Part shown: piece after piece, positions 1 through 8,168 of the stretch
How the letters are laid out: every line of letters starts with the position of its first letter
Numbering within the stretch: the first letter of the stretch is position 1
Source: Bacteroidetes bacterium GWF2_29_10
GTDB taxonomy: Bacteria; Bacteroidota; Bacteroidia; Bacteroidales; GWE2-29-8
DNA: 41,187 nt
Assembly: GCA_001768555.1 (NCBI GenBank)
Contig: MEOD01000020.1
Span: forward strand, 1-41,187
Direction of reading: 5' to 3'
Position numbers and translations under genes: made by a program
The notes under the pieces: model-generated
What the model was told of the DNA's origin: nothing
The model's database searches: none
What the model saw: only the letters and a program-made list of their open reading frames with translations

Positions 1-62
1 ATGCCATTATTTAAAGGTGGCAAATCATTAGAATATATTTTTTCTGATGTAATTTTTATCAT
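1..62 (-). CDS. Possible 5' end of a gene running off the left edge
   Basis: An ATG at 60-62 on the minus strand opens a frame that stays open to the window edge (about 20 residues, beginning MIKITSEKIYSNDLPP). It lies about 65 nt downstream of the YceI-like gene on the same strand, so it could be the next gene of that transcript. A plus-strand frame at 1-87 is also open and equally short, so the choice of strand is uncertain. No family can be recognised from so few residues. Confidence 0.25.
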   Translation of the reverse strand, partial: MIKITSEKIYSNDLPPLNNG

Positions 63-128
63 AAATACACAATCTACACATTTTTAATAAATGTCTTTTT
101 ATTTTTTGACAAATTTATTAAATTAATG

Positions 129-746
129 TTATTTTTTCTCTGCGTAAAGGTTTATTTTTAATTCAAATTCATCGTAAATAATTTTATCCCCAAGACCTTC
201 AAAAAATTTACCAGATCCATATTTTATATCATATTTAGTTCTATCTACCAATATTGTGGAGCTAGCTATAATATTATTTTCACTAATTTTAATATTTGCC
301 TCAAATTCCAAAGGTTTAGTAATACCCTTTATGGTTAAATCTGCCTTTATTAAAAATTTTTCTCCTTTTTGAATTACGTTTTTTATTTTTAAATTTGCAA
401 TAGGATATTTCCCAATATTAAAGAAATCTTCAGATTTTAAATGACCAACCAAAGAAGCGTTTGTTTTAGGATCTTCAAGATCTGTGTCAGTTATAGTTTT
501 CATATCTATATCAAAATCACCCGATACTATTTTGTTGTTTTCTACATACATCGTTCCTTTTGAAACGATAATATTGCCAGTATGCATCCCAATTACTTTT
601 TTCCCTGTCCATACCAATTTTGTTTTTAAAGAATTAACAACATATTGTGTTTTATTATTTTCATCACTTATATAAAATCCAGGTACAGATGCGATGCTAA
701 AAAAGTAAGAAAAAAATATACTTATAATTAAAATTTGTGTTTTCAT
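129..746 (-). CDS. YceI-family periplasmic lipid-binding-like protein
   Basis: 205 residues. A hydrophobic signal peptide (about residues 1-20) is followed by a YceI-type beta-barrel domain. Supporting segments are the opening 'VVNSLKTKLVWTGKKVIGMHTGNI' region, which matches the family's S-x-V-x-W-x-G-x-K-x-x-G-x-H pattern, a central 'GHLKSEDFFNIGKYP' (family D-F-F-x-x-x-x-Y-P) and 'ADLTIKGITKPLEF' (family L-T-I-x-G-x-T-K). YceI-fold proteins bind isoprenoid-type lipids in a barrel and are usually exported. The ligand here is unknown. The ATG start gives a clean signal peptide. The gene sits alone, 160 nt downstream of the glycosyltransferase on the same strand, and no functional link is evident. 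Confidence 0.88.
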   Translation of the reverse strand: MKTQILIISIFFSYFFSIASVPGFYISDENNKTQYVVNSLKTKLVWTGKKVIGMHTGNIIVSKGTMYVENNKIVSGDFDIDMKTITDTDLEDPKTNASLVGHLKSEDFFNIGKYPIANLKIKNVIQKGEKFLIKADLTIKGITKPLEFEANIKISENNIIASSTILVDRTKYDIKYGSGKFFEGLGDKIIYDEFELKINLYAEKK

Positions 747-906
747 ATCTAAAATTTATTAAGTTGTTATTAATAATTTTACTATGTTCAATTATAATAC
801 CAATTTATTAAAATTAATATTTTTTTACAAATAGCGCATTATACTATTAAATAATTTTAATAAAGATGACAAAATGTCTTAAGTAATTTTTAATGTTTTT
901 TTATAA

Positions 907-2037
907 TTAATCACTTAATGTTTTTTGAACTGATTCCCATAAAAGGTTGGCAGTCTTGTCCCAAGAATACTTTTTAGCATTGTCAAATCCTTTAATTATT
1001 AGTTCATTTCTTTTATTTTCATCAGTACTTATAATCATCATTGCATTTACTATAGAATCTATTGAATATGGATCTGTTAGAATTGCAGCATTGTTAGCTA
1101 CTTCTGGCATTGATGCCGTATTTGACGTTATAACGGGAATACCTGCGTTCATTGCTTCAATTATAGGAATACCAAATCCTTCAAAAATAGAAGGATATGT
1201 TAAACAAAGAGCACTACCTATTAGTTTTGTCAATTGTTCTGTTGTCACATGATCTGTAAAAATGATATCTTCCTTATAAATCATACTCTTAAAAACCAAC
1301 TCCATATCGCTATTCCATGATTTTCTGCTGCCACTCAATACTAATTTAATTTTTTGAGAGTAATTACTTCTGTATAAATCATAAGCTTTTAAAATATTTA
1401 TTATGTTTTTACGAGGGTTTAAAGAGCCTACATATATCATATAAGGCTGTCCTTTGGTATATTTTTGCCTTATGCTAATTTTCTCTTGTTCATTTATAAC
1501 CAAAAAATTTTCATTTATTCCATTATAAACAACATCTATTTTTTCTGGATTTATTGCATAATGATTAACAATATCCTCTTTGGAAAATTCAGATACAGTT
1601 GCGATTCTTGTTGCTTTACTAGCAAATAAAGGAAAGTACTTTTTATAATAATTACGAACAAAATAACTGTGTATTTCAGGGAAATGTTCAAAATTCAAGT
1701 CATGTATAACGGATAATGTTTTAGTTTTTATTTCTGTTGTTGGAATAAATCCATCTGTTGATAAAAATAAATCTGGATTATATTTTTTAATTAACTTAGG
1801 AATAAGATATTGAAATTTAAATTCCCATAAAAAAGGATGTTTTGATTGTGGGTATTGTATTATAGGAAGAACATTATCGTTAAATACAAATTCTTTAGGG
1901 TATTTTCTATCAAAAATAAATATAAATTCTACACATTGATTATTTTTTGTAATTCTTTTAAGAGTTTCATAAGTAAACCACCCCCACCCCTCGAGTTTAT
2001 TTTCTATTAATTGTTGTGCATTTACAAGTATCCTCAC
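907..2037 (-). CDS. Family 4 (GT-B) glycosyltransferase
   Basis: 376 residues with the two-Rossmann GT-B layout. The C-terminal half carries 'MIYVGSLNPRKNI' (donor-domain start, about residue 200) and the E-x7-E signature 'EGFGIPIIEAMNAGIPVITSN' near residues 282-300, which binds the nucleotide-sugar. The N-terminal half has 'SVIHDLNFEHFPE', common in mannosyl- or galactosyl-type GT4 enzymes. It probably acts in cytoplasmic assembly of a surface glycan; donor and acceptor cannot be told. The start is GTG (2035-2037), giving the usual 'MRILVNAQQL' beta-strand opening. A TATTTTTG -7-like element lies upstream (2065-2072, minus), but I see no clear -33 partner. The codons for 'EGWGWF' form an unusual G-run (complement of 1979-1991) in this AT-rich sequence. 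Confidence 0.9.
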   Translation of the reverse strand: MRILVNAQQLIENKLEGWGWFTYETLKRITKNNQCVEFIFIFDRKYPKEFVFNDNVLPIIQYPQSKHPFLWEFKFQYLIPKLIKKYNPDLFLSTDGFIPTTEIKTKTLSVIHDLNFEHFPEIHSYFVRNYYKKYFPLFASKATRIATVSEFSKEDIVNHYAINPEKIDVVYNGINENFLVINEQEKISIRQKYTKGQPYMIYVGSLNPRKNIINILKAYDLYRSNYSQKIKLVLSGSRKSWNSDMELVFKSMIYKEDIIFTDHVTTEQLTKLIGSALCLTYPSIFEGFGIPIIEAMNAGIPVITSNTASMPEVANNAAILTDPYSIDSIVNAMMIISTDENKRNELIIKGFDNAKKYSWDKTANLLWESVQKTLSD

Positions 2038-2113
2038 TATTTATTGTTTTATGTTATAAAATTTCAAAAATAATATAAAAATCAATATAGAGGATTAATA
2101 ACTATTTAAGGAT

Positions 2114-5100
2114 TTAATCTATAACAATTCTATATTTTTCATTTACATTTTGATTGCTTAATCTAATTATAAATATTCCTTTTCCAAGTTCTGATAGATT
2201 TATATTAAACATTGTTTTCTGTTTAGACGGATTAATTTGATTATTATAAACAATTTGTCCTATAGTGTTATATATTGATAAGTTTAAGCTTTCATCTTCT
2301 TTATAATTATTTACTACTATATTTATGCTTGAAGATGCAGGGTTTGGGAATAAGTCAATATCTAAGTTGTTTTGTTTTATGCTTATCAAATTATTATTAT
2401 TATTGCTTTCATAATTTTCTTTTAACTGGTTAACATACACTATTACTTGTTCAGTTTTTGTAGTTTCTCCATTAGTTAAAGTAATTGTATATGTTGAAGT
2501 AATAGTTGGGCATACATCAACATATGAATTTGTGGAACTATTGCTCCATGAATAATTTAATAATGATTGATGTTTATTAGATAGAGTGGCACCATAAGAT
2601 AAAATTCCATTAATTTTATTTGGAGAAGAATTGTAAATAGTATCTAAATTATGGCTGTCAAAATCTATATTTAAAATTGTACTTTCATTTTGAATATCTG
2701 ATAATTTGTTATACATAATTTCTTTTAGTTCTTCTTTTGTTAATGCTTTATTCCATATTCTAAATTCATCTAATAATCCATTAAATTTAGTTCCAGAGAA
2801 CCCTATGTAAATATTGGTTGAAGATGATGAAGATTCTGTGTATATTGCTGATGTCTCTTTATCCAAAGCTCCATTGATATACCAATAAAGTTTTGCATTG
2901 GTAAGATCCCTGACTAAAGCAATGTGAGTCCATTTATTTATTTCTATACTAGTTGTTCCTACAAAGCTTTGATAAATACCTCCATTTCCATATTGATAAA
3001 CCAAGACGTTACTTTTTCCTCCAGCATTACCAATCCAAATTACACCTTCTGCTGTTCTATTTTTATAAAAAATATTTCTGTCATTATCTGCTCCATAATT
3101 ATATATCCACATTTCTATTGTTATATTTCCTGATATTTCTAATTCAGGTTGATTTGCGACAAGTAGACGGGCATAAGGAATAGTGTCACTTAAATTAAGA
3201 CTTTGTTTGTTAAATGAGGCATTTATTGAAATGGTATCTCCTGCATAAATATTTGTATCTTTCATGTCTGGGTATATAAATACTTCTACACTATCTATAG
3301 ATTCTAATCCATTACTATAACCTGTTACATAATATTTTGTATTAATTGTTGGACTTACATTTATTGAAGAAGATGTTTGTCCATTGCTCCATGAATAAGA
3401 ATTTGCCATAGATGCAGATAATGTAGTATTACCGCCTTTCATTATTATCTCATTACCATCTGCACTTACAGTGTTTTGTATTGAAACAATAATTTGTTCA
3501 GTCTTGTCAAAACAGTCACTAATTGTAACTGTATATGTAGTTGTAATATTTGGTTTTACTTTAATTTTTGTTGTTGTTTCTCCAGTATTCCAGATACAAC
3601 TAGCATTGCTTGATATGTCTTTGTTATAAACAAGGTTGTAAGAGCTAATAGCGTTATTTTTCGAAGTATAGTCATTCAAATTAGAGTTATCAAAAGTTAT
3701 ATATGTGATTAGGTTTGCATCCGTACTATTGTTTTTTTCATACATATAGTTTTGAATATCTGTTTGAGATAATTCTTTGTTCCAAAATTTGAATTCGTCA
3801 AACAATCCTGATAATTGATTAATATATATAGTGTCAATAACACCATTAGGGTTTGTCATTCCTGATTTATTAGCAATTAATGTTCCATTTTTGTAAAATT
3901 TGGCACTACCATTATTAAACGTAAAAGCGAAATGTTGCCATTTTCCTACCTCTATAGTTCCTGCAGGTATGTTTGTGTTATTAAATCGGGTATTTAAATC
4001 TGTTCCAACATACATAACTCCATCAATATTATTATGAGCAACAAATTTACCCCAACTATTTCCGATTACATTATAGGCGCTTAAACTATATGGAAAAATC
4101 CACCATTCTACAGAAAAAGTATTTCCAAAATAGTTAATAGGAATTTTTACATAACCACTTATAGTTGAATTGTTCCCATTAACATCCAAAGAATATTTAT
4201 TAGACAATGAGTTAACAGTTATCAACAAAGAGTCTCCTTTGTAGATTATAGTGTCATTTTGTATTATATGAAAGTCTCTTATAGTAATAGCGATTTCATC
4301 AGTATCTGTACAACCTAAATTTGTTACTGTTAAACTGTATGTTGAATTATTTTCTGGAGTTACAGATATTGATTGAGTAGTTTCACCCGTACTCCATAAA
4401 TAATTTCCACCTCCAGTAGCATTAATGTTTATTGAGCTTCCTGCACAAATTAAACTATCTTCACCAGCATAAGCATTAGGGATAGTTATATTAGTAACTA
4501 TAACACTATCTATACTTGTGCACGTATTTTGAGTAACAGTCAGCTTATATGTAGTTTCTTCTGTAGGAGTAACTTCAATTGTTTGAGTTGTAGCTCCTGT
4601 ACTCCATGAATAAGTATCACTTTTATCACAGGATAATATGATTGTTTTCCCAGCACACAAAGCTGTATCATTTGTAAGATTAGAAAGGCCTTTGTTAACA
4701 TTAATTACAACAGTATCTTTAACATAGCATGTTCCTGATGAAACTGTTAAAATGTATGAAGTAGAACTCTCTGGGCTAACAGTTATACTTTTTGTTGTTT
4801 CTCCTGTGCTCCAGTTATAATTATGAGAAAAAGGTATTTCTGAACTAAATAAAGCTCCATTTAAAATTGTTCCATTTAAATTATTCCCACTGTAGTCAGA
4901 TGTAGTTGTTCCTGTAGCTTCATTCATTCTCCAATAGGCAACTAATCCATTTTCATCTTCAACATTTAATTGTTTATACATTTTATCTATGATTTCGTCA
5001 TAGGTTAAAACTCTATTCCAAACTCTTATCTCATCTATATTTCCATTAAAACAGGTTCCTATTGGTCCCCCAATATTTACAGCAGAAGTGCTTTTTGCTG

Positions 5101-6922
5101 CGCTTGAATACAAAGCGTCTATTTCTCTATCCAAAACCCCGTTTAAATACCATTTAAGTTTCATATTTACGGTATCTCTAACTGCCGCTATATGATTCCA
5201 TTGATTTAGATTTAAAGTGCCACTGGAAATAAAATCTTGATACGGAGCATAATTAGTTCCAGATGTCCCATAATTATATCTTACTTGCCCAGTTATAACC
5301 GTTAATATAGAACCCTCTCCTCCTCGAGCTTTATTATATAAATATTTGCTACTTGTTCCATATGTTTTTGGGTAAACCCACATTTCTATTGTTTGATTTC
5401 CTGTTATTTGCAATTTTGAGTCATTGCTTACATTTACATCATCATTAACTCCATCAAAATAAAGGGATTTAAAATTTCCTTCTGTGTATAATGATACGCT
5501 ACTTCCTTTGCAAATAGATGTATCTGGAGTGATTATTTTGTCTACTATTGTTGGAATTACATTAACTACTATTGTATCTTTATTTGAGCACTTAGAATCC
5601 TTTCCTTCTAATACATAAGTTGTTGTTGTTATTAAATTTACTGTATATATGCTATCTGTTGATAAAATTTCTTCCTGAGATAAATATGTCCAACTATAAG
5701 TACCGTTAATACCAGCTCCTGTAGCTGATAATTTTGCATCATTTCCCATGCATACAGTTCTATCAGCTCCTGCACTTATATTAGGAGATTCTAATATAGA
5801 AATAGCAACACTATCTACTTTACTACAACCATTATCTGTTATTGTTACTTTATATTTTGTACTAACTTCAGGTTGTATATTTATAACCGAAGTTGTTTCT
5901 CCTGTGCTCCACAATACTTGGTTATTCATAGGGACAACGTTTGTCCAACTATTTGCTTCATCAGCAACAAATCCGTTATGATTATTACTTGTTACATCAT
6001 TAACTGTAGAGTCTTCAAAATTCCAATACCCCACTAATCCTTCCTCTTCACCTGTAAGGCTTAGATACATATTATCTTCTATTTCTTGTTTCGTTCTTGC
6101 AACATTCCAGATTCTTAACTCATCAAAAAAACCATTAGTCAAAGTTTGAACCCTAAAAGTATCAATTAAATCAGGTCTATACATCTTTTTTGTTGCTAAC
6201 AATATTGAATTTTTATAAAAATTACAAATACCTGAGTCTGCTTTAATACTATCATAAGTGTAAACAAAATGTTGCCATTTATTTGGCTCTAAGGTTCCTG
6301 CAGGAAGCATGGGTACTTTTGTAGGAGAAAATCTAGTTAAAGCACTTGTTCCACAGTATATACCACCCTCTGCACGTGCATGAAAGACAAAAGATCCCCA
6401 CTCATATCCAATTATATGACTATAGCTATATATATTAAAAGGAAATATCCAAAATTCCACAGAGAAGCTAGTCGGAGTGTAGTGTAGAGGGATTTTTATA
6501 AAATTTTTCTCATCCTCATTTTTGTATGCTACTCTATTAGTTTGACTGTTTATAGAAATTAGTAATTTTTCTCCAGAGCATATATCAATATTATCTTGAA
6601 GAATTTCAATAGAATAGACGTTATTTATAAAAACGATAACACTATCTACGCCTGTGCAACCTTCACTATTGCTGACTGTAACATAGTAAGTGGTTTGTTC
6701 TGAAGGCGAAACGTCTGTACTATCATTTGAAAATCCTGTACTCCAAGAATAAGAAGTTCCTCCACTAGCAATTAAAGTTGTTTGATTTCCTAAACAAATA
6801 GTTTGGGTTTCTCCTGCTTCGGCTATTATTTGACAATCTTGAGAAAAAGCAGGAATCGTAAAAAATTGGATAAATGAAAAAACTAAGAATAAAAAAAACT
6901 TAGTAAAAATAAACTTTTTCAT
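2114..6922 (-). CDS. Giant T9SS-secreted protein: nine Ig-like modules, four carrying inserted LamG domains
   Basis: 1602 residues. Signal peptide 1-27 (cleavage after AFSQ). The body is a string of Ig/PKD-like modules, each marked by a 'Y-S-W-S-T-G-E-T-T' core strand and a 'T-T-Y-x-V-T-V' strand followed by D-S-V-x-V; cores lie near residues 62, 340, 407, 707, 773, 843, 1112, 1177 and 1462. Four concanavalin-A/LamG-type domains (about 140-305, 486-670, 925-1085 and 1254-1425) show 'F-S-V-E-F-W-I' or 'I-E-M-W-V-Y' strands and 'D-E-x-R-I-W-N' motifs. The C-terminus (about 1522-1602, 'LFPNPASSS' to the end) is a type A T9SS sorting domain. It is presumably exported and surface-attached or released, with glycan or adhesive binding by LamG inferred only. 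Transcription is from the housekeeping-type promoter at 7045-7075. Confidence 0.85.
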   Translation of the reverse strand: MKKFIFTKFFLFLVFSFIQFFTIPAFSQDCQIIAEAGETQTICLGNQTTLIASGGTSYSWSTGFSNDSTDVSPSEQTTYYVTVSNSEGCTGVDSVIVFINNVYSIEILQDNIDICSGEKLLISINSQTNRVAYKNEDEKNFIKIPLHYTPTSFSVEFWIFPFNIYSYSHIIGYEWGSFVFHARAEGGIYCGTSALTRFSPTKVPMLPAGTLEPNKWQHFVYTYDSIKADSGICNFYKNSILLATKKMYRPDLIDTFRVQTLTNGFFDELRIWNVARTKQEIEDNMYLSLTGEEEGLVGYWNFEDSTVNDVTSNNHNGFVADEANSWTNVVPMNNQVLWSTGETTSVINIQPEVSTKYKVTITDNGCSKVDSVAISILESPNISAGADRTVCMGNDAKLSATGAGINGTYSWTYLSQEEILSTDSIYTVNLITTTTYVLEGKDSKCSNKDTIVVNVIPTIVDKIITPDTSICKGSSVSLYTEGNFKSLYFDGVNDDVNVSNDSKLQITGNQTIEMWVYPKTYGTSSKYLYNKARGGEGSILTVITGQVRYNYGTSGTNYAPYQDFISSGTLNLNQWNHIAAVRDTVNMKLKWYLNGVLDREIDALYSSAAKSTSAVNIGGPIGTCFNGNIDEIRVWNRVLTYDEIIDKMYKQLNVEDENGLVAYWRMNEATGTTTSDYSGNNLNGTILNGALFSSEIPFSHNYNWSTGETTKSITVSPESSTSYILTVSSGTCYVKDTVVINVNKGLSNLTNDTALCAGKTIILSCDKSDTYSWSTGATTQTIEVTPTEETTYKLTVTQNTCTSIDSVIVTNITIPNAYAGEDSLICAGSSININATGGGNYLWSTGETTQSISVTPENNSTYSLTVTNLGCTDTDEIAITIRDFHIIQNDTIIYKGDSLLITVNSLSNKYSLDVNGNNSTISGYVKIPINYFGNTFSVEWWIFPYSLSAYNVIGNSWGKFVAHNNIDGVMYVGTDLNTRFNNTNIPAGTIEVGKWQHFAFTFNNGSAKFYKNGTLIANKSGMTNPNGVIDTIYINQLSGLFDEFKFWNKELSQTDIQNYMYEKNNSTDANLITYITFDNSNLNDYTSKNNAISSYNLVYNKDISSNASCIWNTGETTTKIKVKPNITTTYTVTISDCFDKTEQIIVSIQNTVSADGNEIIMKGGNTTLSASMANSYSWSNGQTSSSINVSPTINTKYYVTGYSNGLESIDSVEVFIYPDMKDTNIYAGDTISINASFNKQSLNLSDTIPYARLLVANQPELEISGNITIEMWIYNYGADNDRNIFYKNRTAEGVIWIGNAGGKSNVLVYQYGNGGIYQSFVGTTSIEINKWTHIALVRDLTNAKLYWYINGALDKETSAIYTESSSSSTNIYIGFSGTKFNGLLDEFRIWNKALTKEELKEIMYNKLSDIQNESTILNIDFDSHNLDTIYNSSPNKINGILSYGATLSNKHQSLLNYSWSNSSTNSYVDVCPTITSTYTITLTNGETTKTEQVIVYVNQLKENYESNNNNNLISIKQNNLDIDLFPNPASSSINIVVNNYKEDESLNLSIYNTIGQIVYNNQINPSKQKTMFNINLSELGKGIFIIRLSNQNVNEKYRIVID

Positions 6923-7044
6923 AATTATATTTATTTAAAATTACAATCAGACTCACATTAAAAAATACAAAATTTTTTTAACTATAAAAAATTGCTATTT
7001 AATAAAAATAATTTGATATTAATAGCAAACTTAATAATAAAAAG

Positions 7045-7075
7045 CAAAGATATAAAAAATAAAAATAAAAAGCAA
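7045..7075 (-). promoter_or_regulatory. Bacteroidota housekeeping promoter of the 1602-residue gene
   Basis: On the minus strand the -7 element reads TATCTTTG (7045-7052), matching TAnnTTTG, and a TTG -33 element (7073-7075) lies exactly 20 nt upstream. The predicted transcript begins near 7038 and would have a 5' UTR of about 115 nt. Confidence 0.65.
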
Positions 7076-7114
7076 AAAAAATATCACACAAAACTCTTTT
7101 CTTTCAATAAAATA

Positions 7115-7163
7115 GTATACTTTATGGTAACAACAATAAAATAAAATAGCACATAAAGTATAC
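7115..7163. repeat. 12-bp perfect inverted repeat
   Basis: GTATACTTTATG (7115-7126) is repeated in inverse orientation as CATAAAGTATAC (7152-7163), with a 25-nt AT-rich spacer. It lies just upstream of the promoter for the large minus-strand gene, so an operator is possible. There is no T-run that would make it a terminator. Confidence 0.6.
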
Positions 7164-7341
7164 AATAGTGATTATACTAAAATTTAGTAACAAATATTCC
7201 TTATAAAATACAACTGAACTTTATGGGTATATTTAAGTAATTCAATTGTGTGAAAATTATTAAAAATCAATAGCGTCCTAAGCGATAAAAGAAATGAGTA
7301 GTATTTACTCTAATTATTACCTTTGAGGTAAACAATATAAA

Positions 7342-7380
7342 AACACTTTTTCATATATGGTATAATGTAACACTTTTTCA
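7342..7380 (+). repeat. Pair of 12-bp direct repeats
   Basis: AACACTTTTTCA occurs at 7342-7353 and again at 7369-7380, 27 bp start to start. In an AT-rich gap this may be chance or a paired protein-binding site. Confidence 0.4.
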
Positions 7381-7704
7381 CAAATAATATTAAAATTAGA
7401 TTGTCACAGTTTTAGTAAACTGGTAAAATCTAAGCAAACGGATAAGCAAAATAGGGGATACAATAGCTGAAAGTTATAGTTATAAATAGTCGTCAATCTT
7501 TTGTTTTGTTTTTTTGATTGTTAAATTTGTTGATGTATGGTAATCTAAATTTATAGAAGAAGGAATAAAGCATAAAGATAATTTAGCTATTAAAAAAATA
7601 TAATCAATTTTATCATATTGTATTGTTTTGGATAATATGCTGATAATTAAAACTAAGGGTGCATATTTTTTAAAATAATAAAAAGTAGATATGATTTAAT
7701 TTAA

Positions 7705-7854
7705 ATGATTAATTATTTGATTATTAGGATGAAATGTGATTTCAAGGTTGATTATTCAGAGTTAAAGGTAAGGTTAAAGTACTCTATATGTGCTTTATAT
7801 GTGCTCTATATGAACTGTATATGTGCTTTATATGTGCTCTATATCAAAAAATGA
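7705..7854 (+). CDS. Candidate 49-residue small protein inside the dispersed element
   Basis: The ATG at 7705 opens 49 codons ending in TGA. The N-terminal half ('FKVDYSELK' at 13-21) aligns without gaps with the 33-residue frame of copy 2 ('FRVDYAELK'), with 16 of the first 29 residues identical. The C-terminal half is a peptide of period 11 residues (ICALYVLYMNC, then ICALYVLYIKK) encoded by the 11-bp array. Against coding: of the 16 codons that differ between the copies, 13 change the amino acid, so the comparison shows no clear protein-level constraint. No Bacteroidota promoter was found directly upstream. The frame may simply be carried by a repeated DNA element. Confidence 0.3.
   Translation: MINYLIIRMKCDFKVDYSELKVRLKYSICALYVLYMNCICALYVLYIKK
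7782..7845 (+). repeat. 11-bp tandem array, about six units
   Basis: Consecutive units read CTCTATATGTG, CTTTATATGTG, CTCTATATGAA, CTGTATATGTG, CTTTATATGTG and a partial CTCTATATC. Units 1-3 and 4-6 also form a 33-bp higher-order repeat. There are no spacers, so this is a tandem repeat and not a CRISPR. The matching place in element copy 2 holds a single unit, implying expansion by slippage or unequal exchange. Confidence 0.9.
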
Positions 7855-8112
7855 TTTTGCTTAAACCAAAAAGAAAAACTTACTTTTTGTACTAGTTGTA
7901 AAAATTAGAATTTACCAATAATATTAGAATAAGTAAATTAATATTTTAAGATTTATAATAAATAATTTGGGATAATGTTAATATAATTTAACATTTCATT
8001 TAAAGGCATCTTAATAATAACAAACACACAATAAATATGGATTAAAATTTTAGCAATGTTATTTTTTTTAAATTATTTTCACAAGTTTTTAATGAATTAT
8101 AAGAAATTGTTT

Positions 8113-8140
8113 GCAACCTTTTTATAAGTTGTATTGTCTT
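8113..8140 (+). promoter_or_regulatory. ECF-type promoter (GCAACC-N17-GTCTT)
   Basis: GCAACC at 8113-8118, a 17-nt spacer and GTCTT at 8136-8140. The same two boxes with the same 17-nt spacing occur at 39337-39365, the same distance (33-35 nt) ahead of another secreted-protein gene. An AAC-containing -35 and a GTC-containing -10 are typical of extracytoplasmic-function sigma factors. The transcript would start near 8146, about 20 nt before the ATG. Confidence 0.6.
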
Positions 8141-8168
8141 TACGTTTTAAAATATATAATATTTAATT

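Larger units (their letters stand above)
7623..7885 (+). repeat. Dispersed element, copy 1
   Basis: From about 7623 to 7885 the sequence aligns with the reverse complement of about 39100-39305. Shared blocks include TGATAATTAAA, the 16-nt TGATTTAATTTAAATG around the small-ORF start, and CAGAGTTAAA. Over the first 87 nt of the small ORF, 70 positions are identical and no gap is needed. Copy 1 differs by holding six 11-bp units where copy 2 has one. The edges are approximate. I see no terminal inverted repeat, target duplication or transposase. Confidence 0.7.
6923..8168. other. 1.25 kb non-coding, AT-rich divergent intergenic region
   Basis: This gap separates two divergent secreted-protein genes. 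I see a minus-strand housekeeping promoter (7045-7075), a 12-bp inverted repeat (7115-7163), a 12-bp direct repeat pair (7342-7353 and 7369-7380, AACACTTTTTCA), the first copy of a dispersed element (about 7623-7885) with an 11-bp tandem array inside, and an ECF-like promoter (8113-8140) for the downstream gene. The stretch 7381-7620 shows nothing I can name. Confidence 0.75.

Noticed and set aside
1979-1991. G-quadruplex in the glycosyltransferase gene
   Set aside because: Only three G runs are present; the run is explained by the Gly and Trp codons.
7782-7845. CRISPR-like array of short repeats
   Set aside because: The units touch each other without spacers and are only 11 bp; no cas gene is present.
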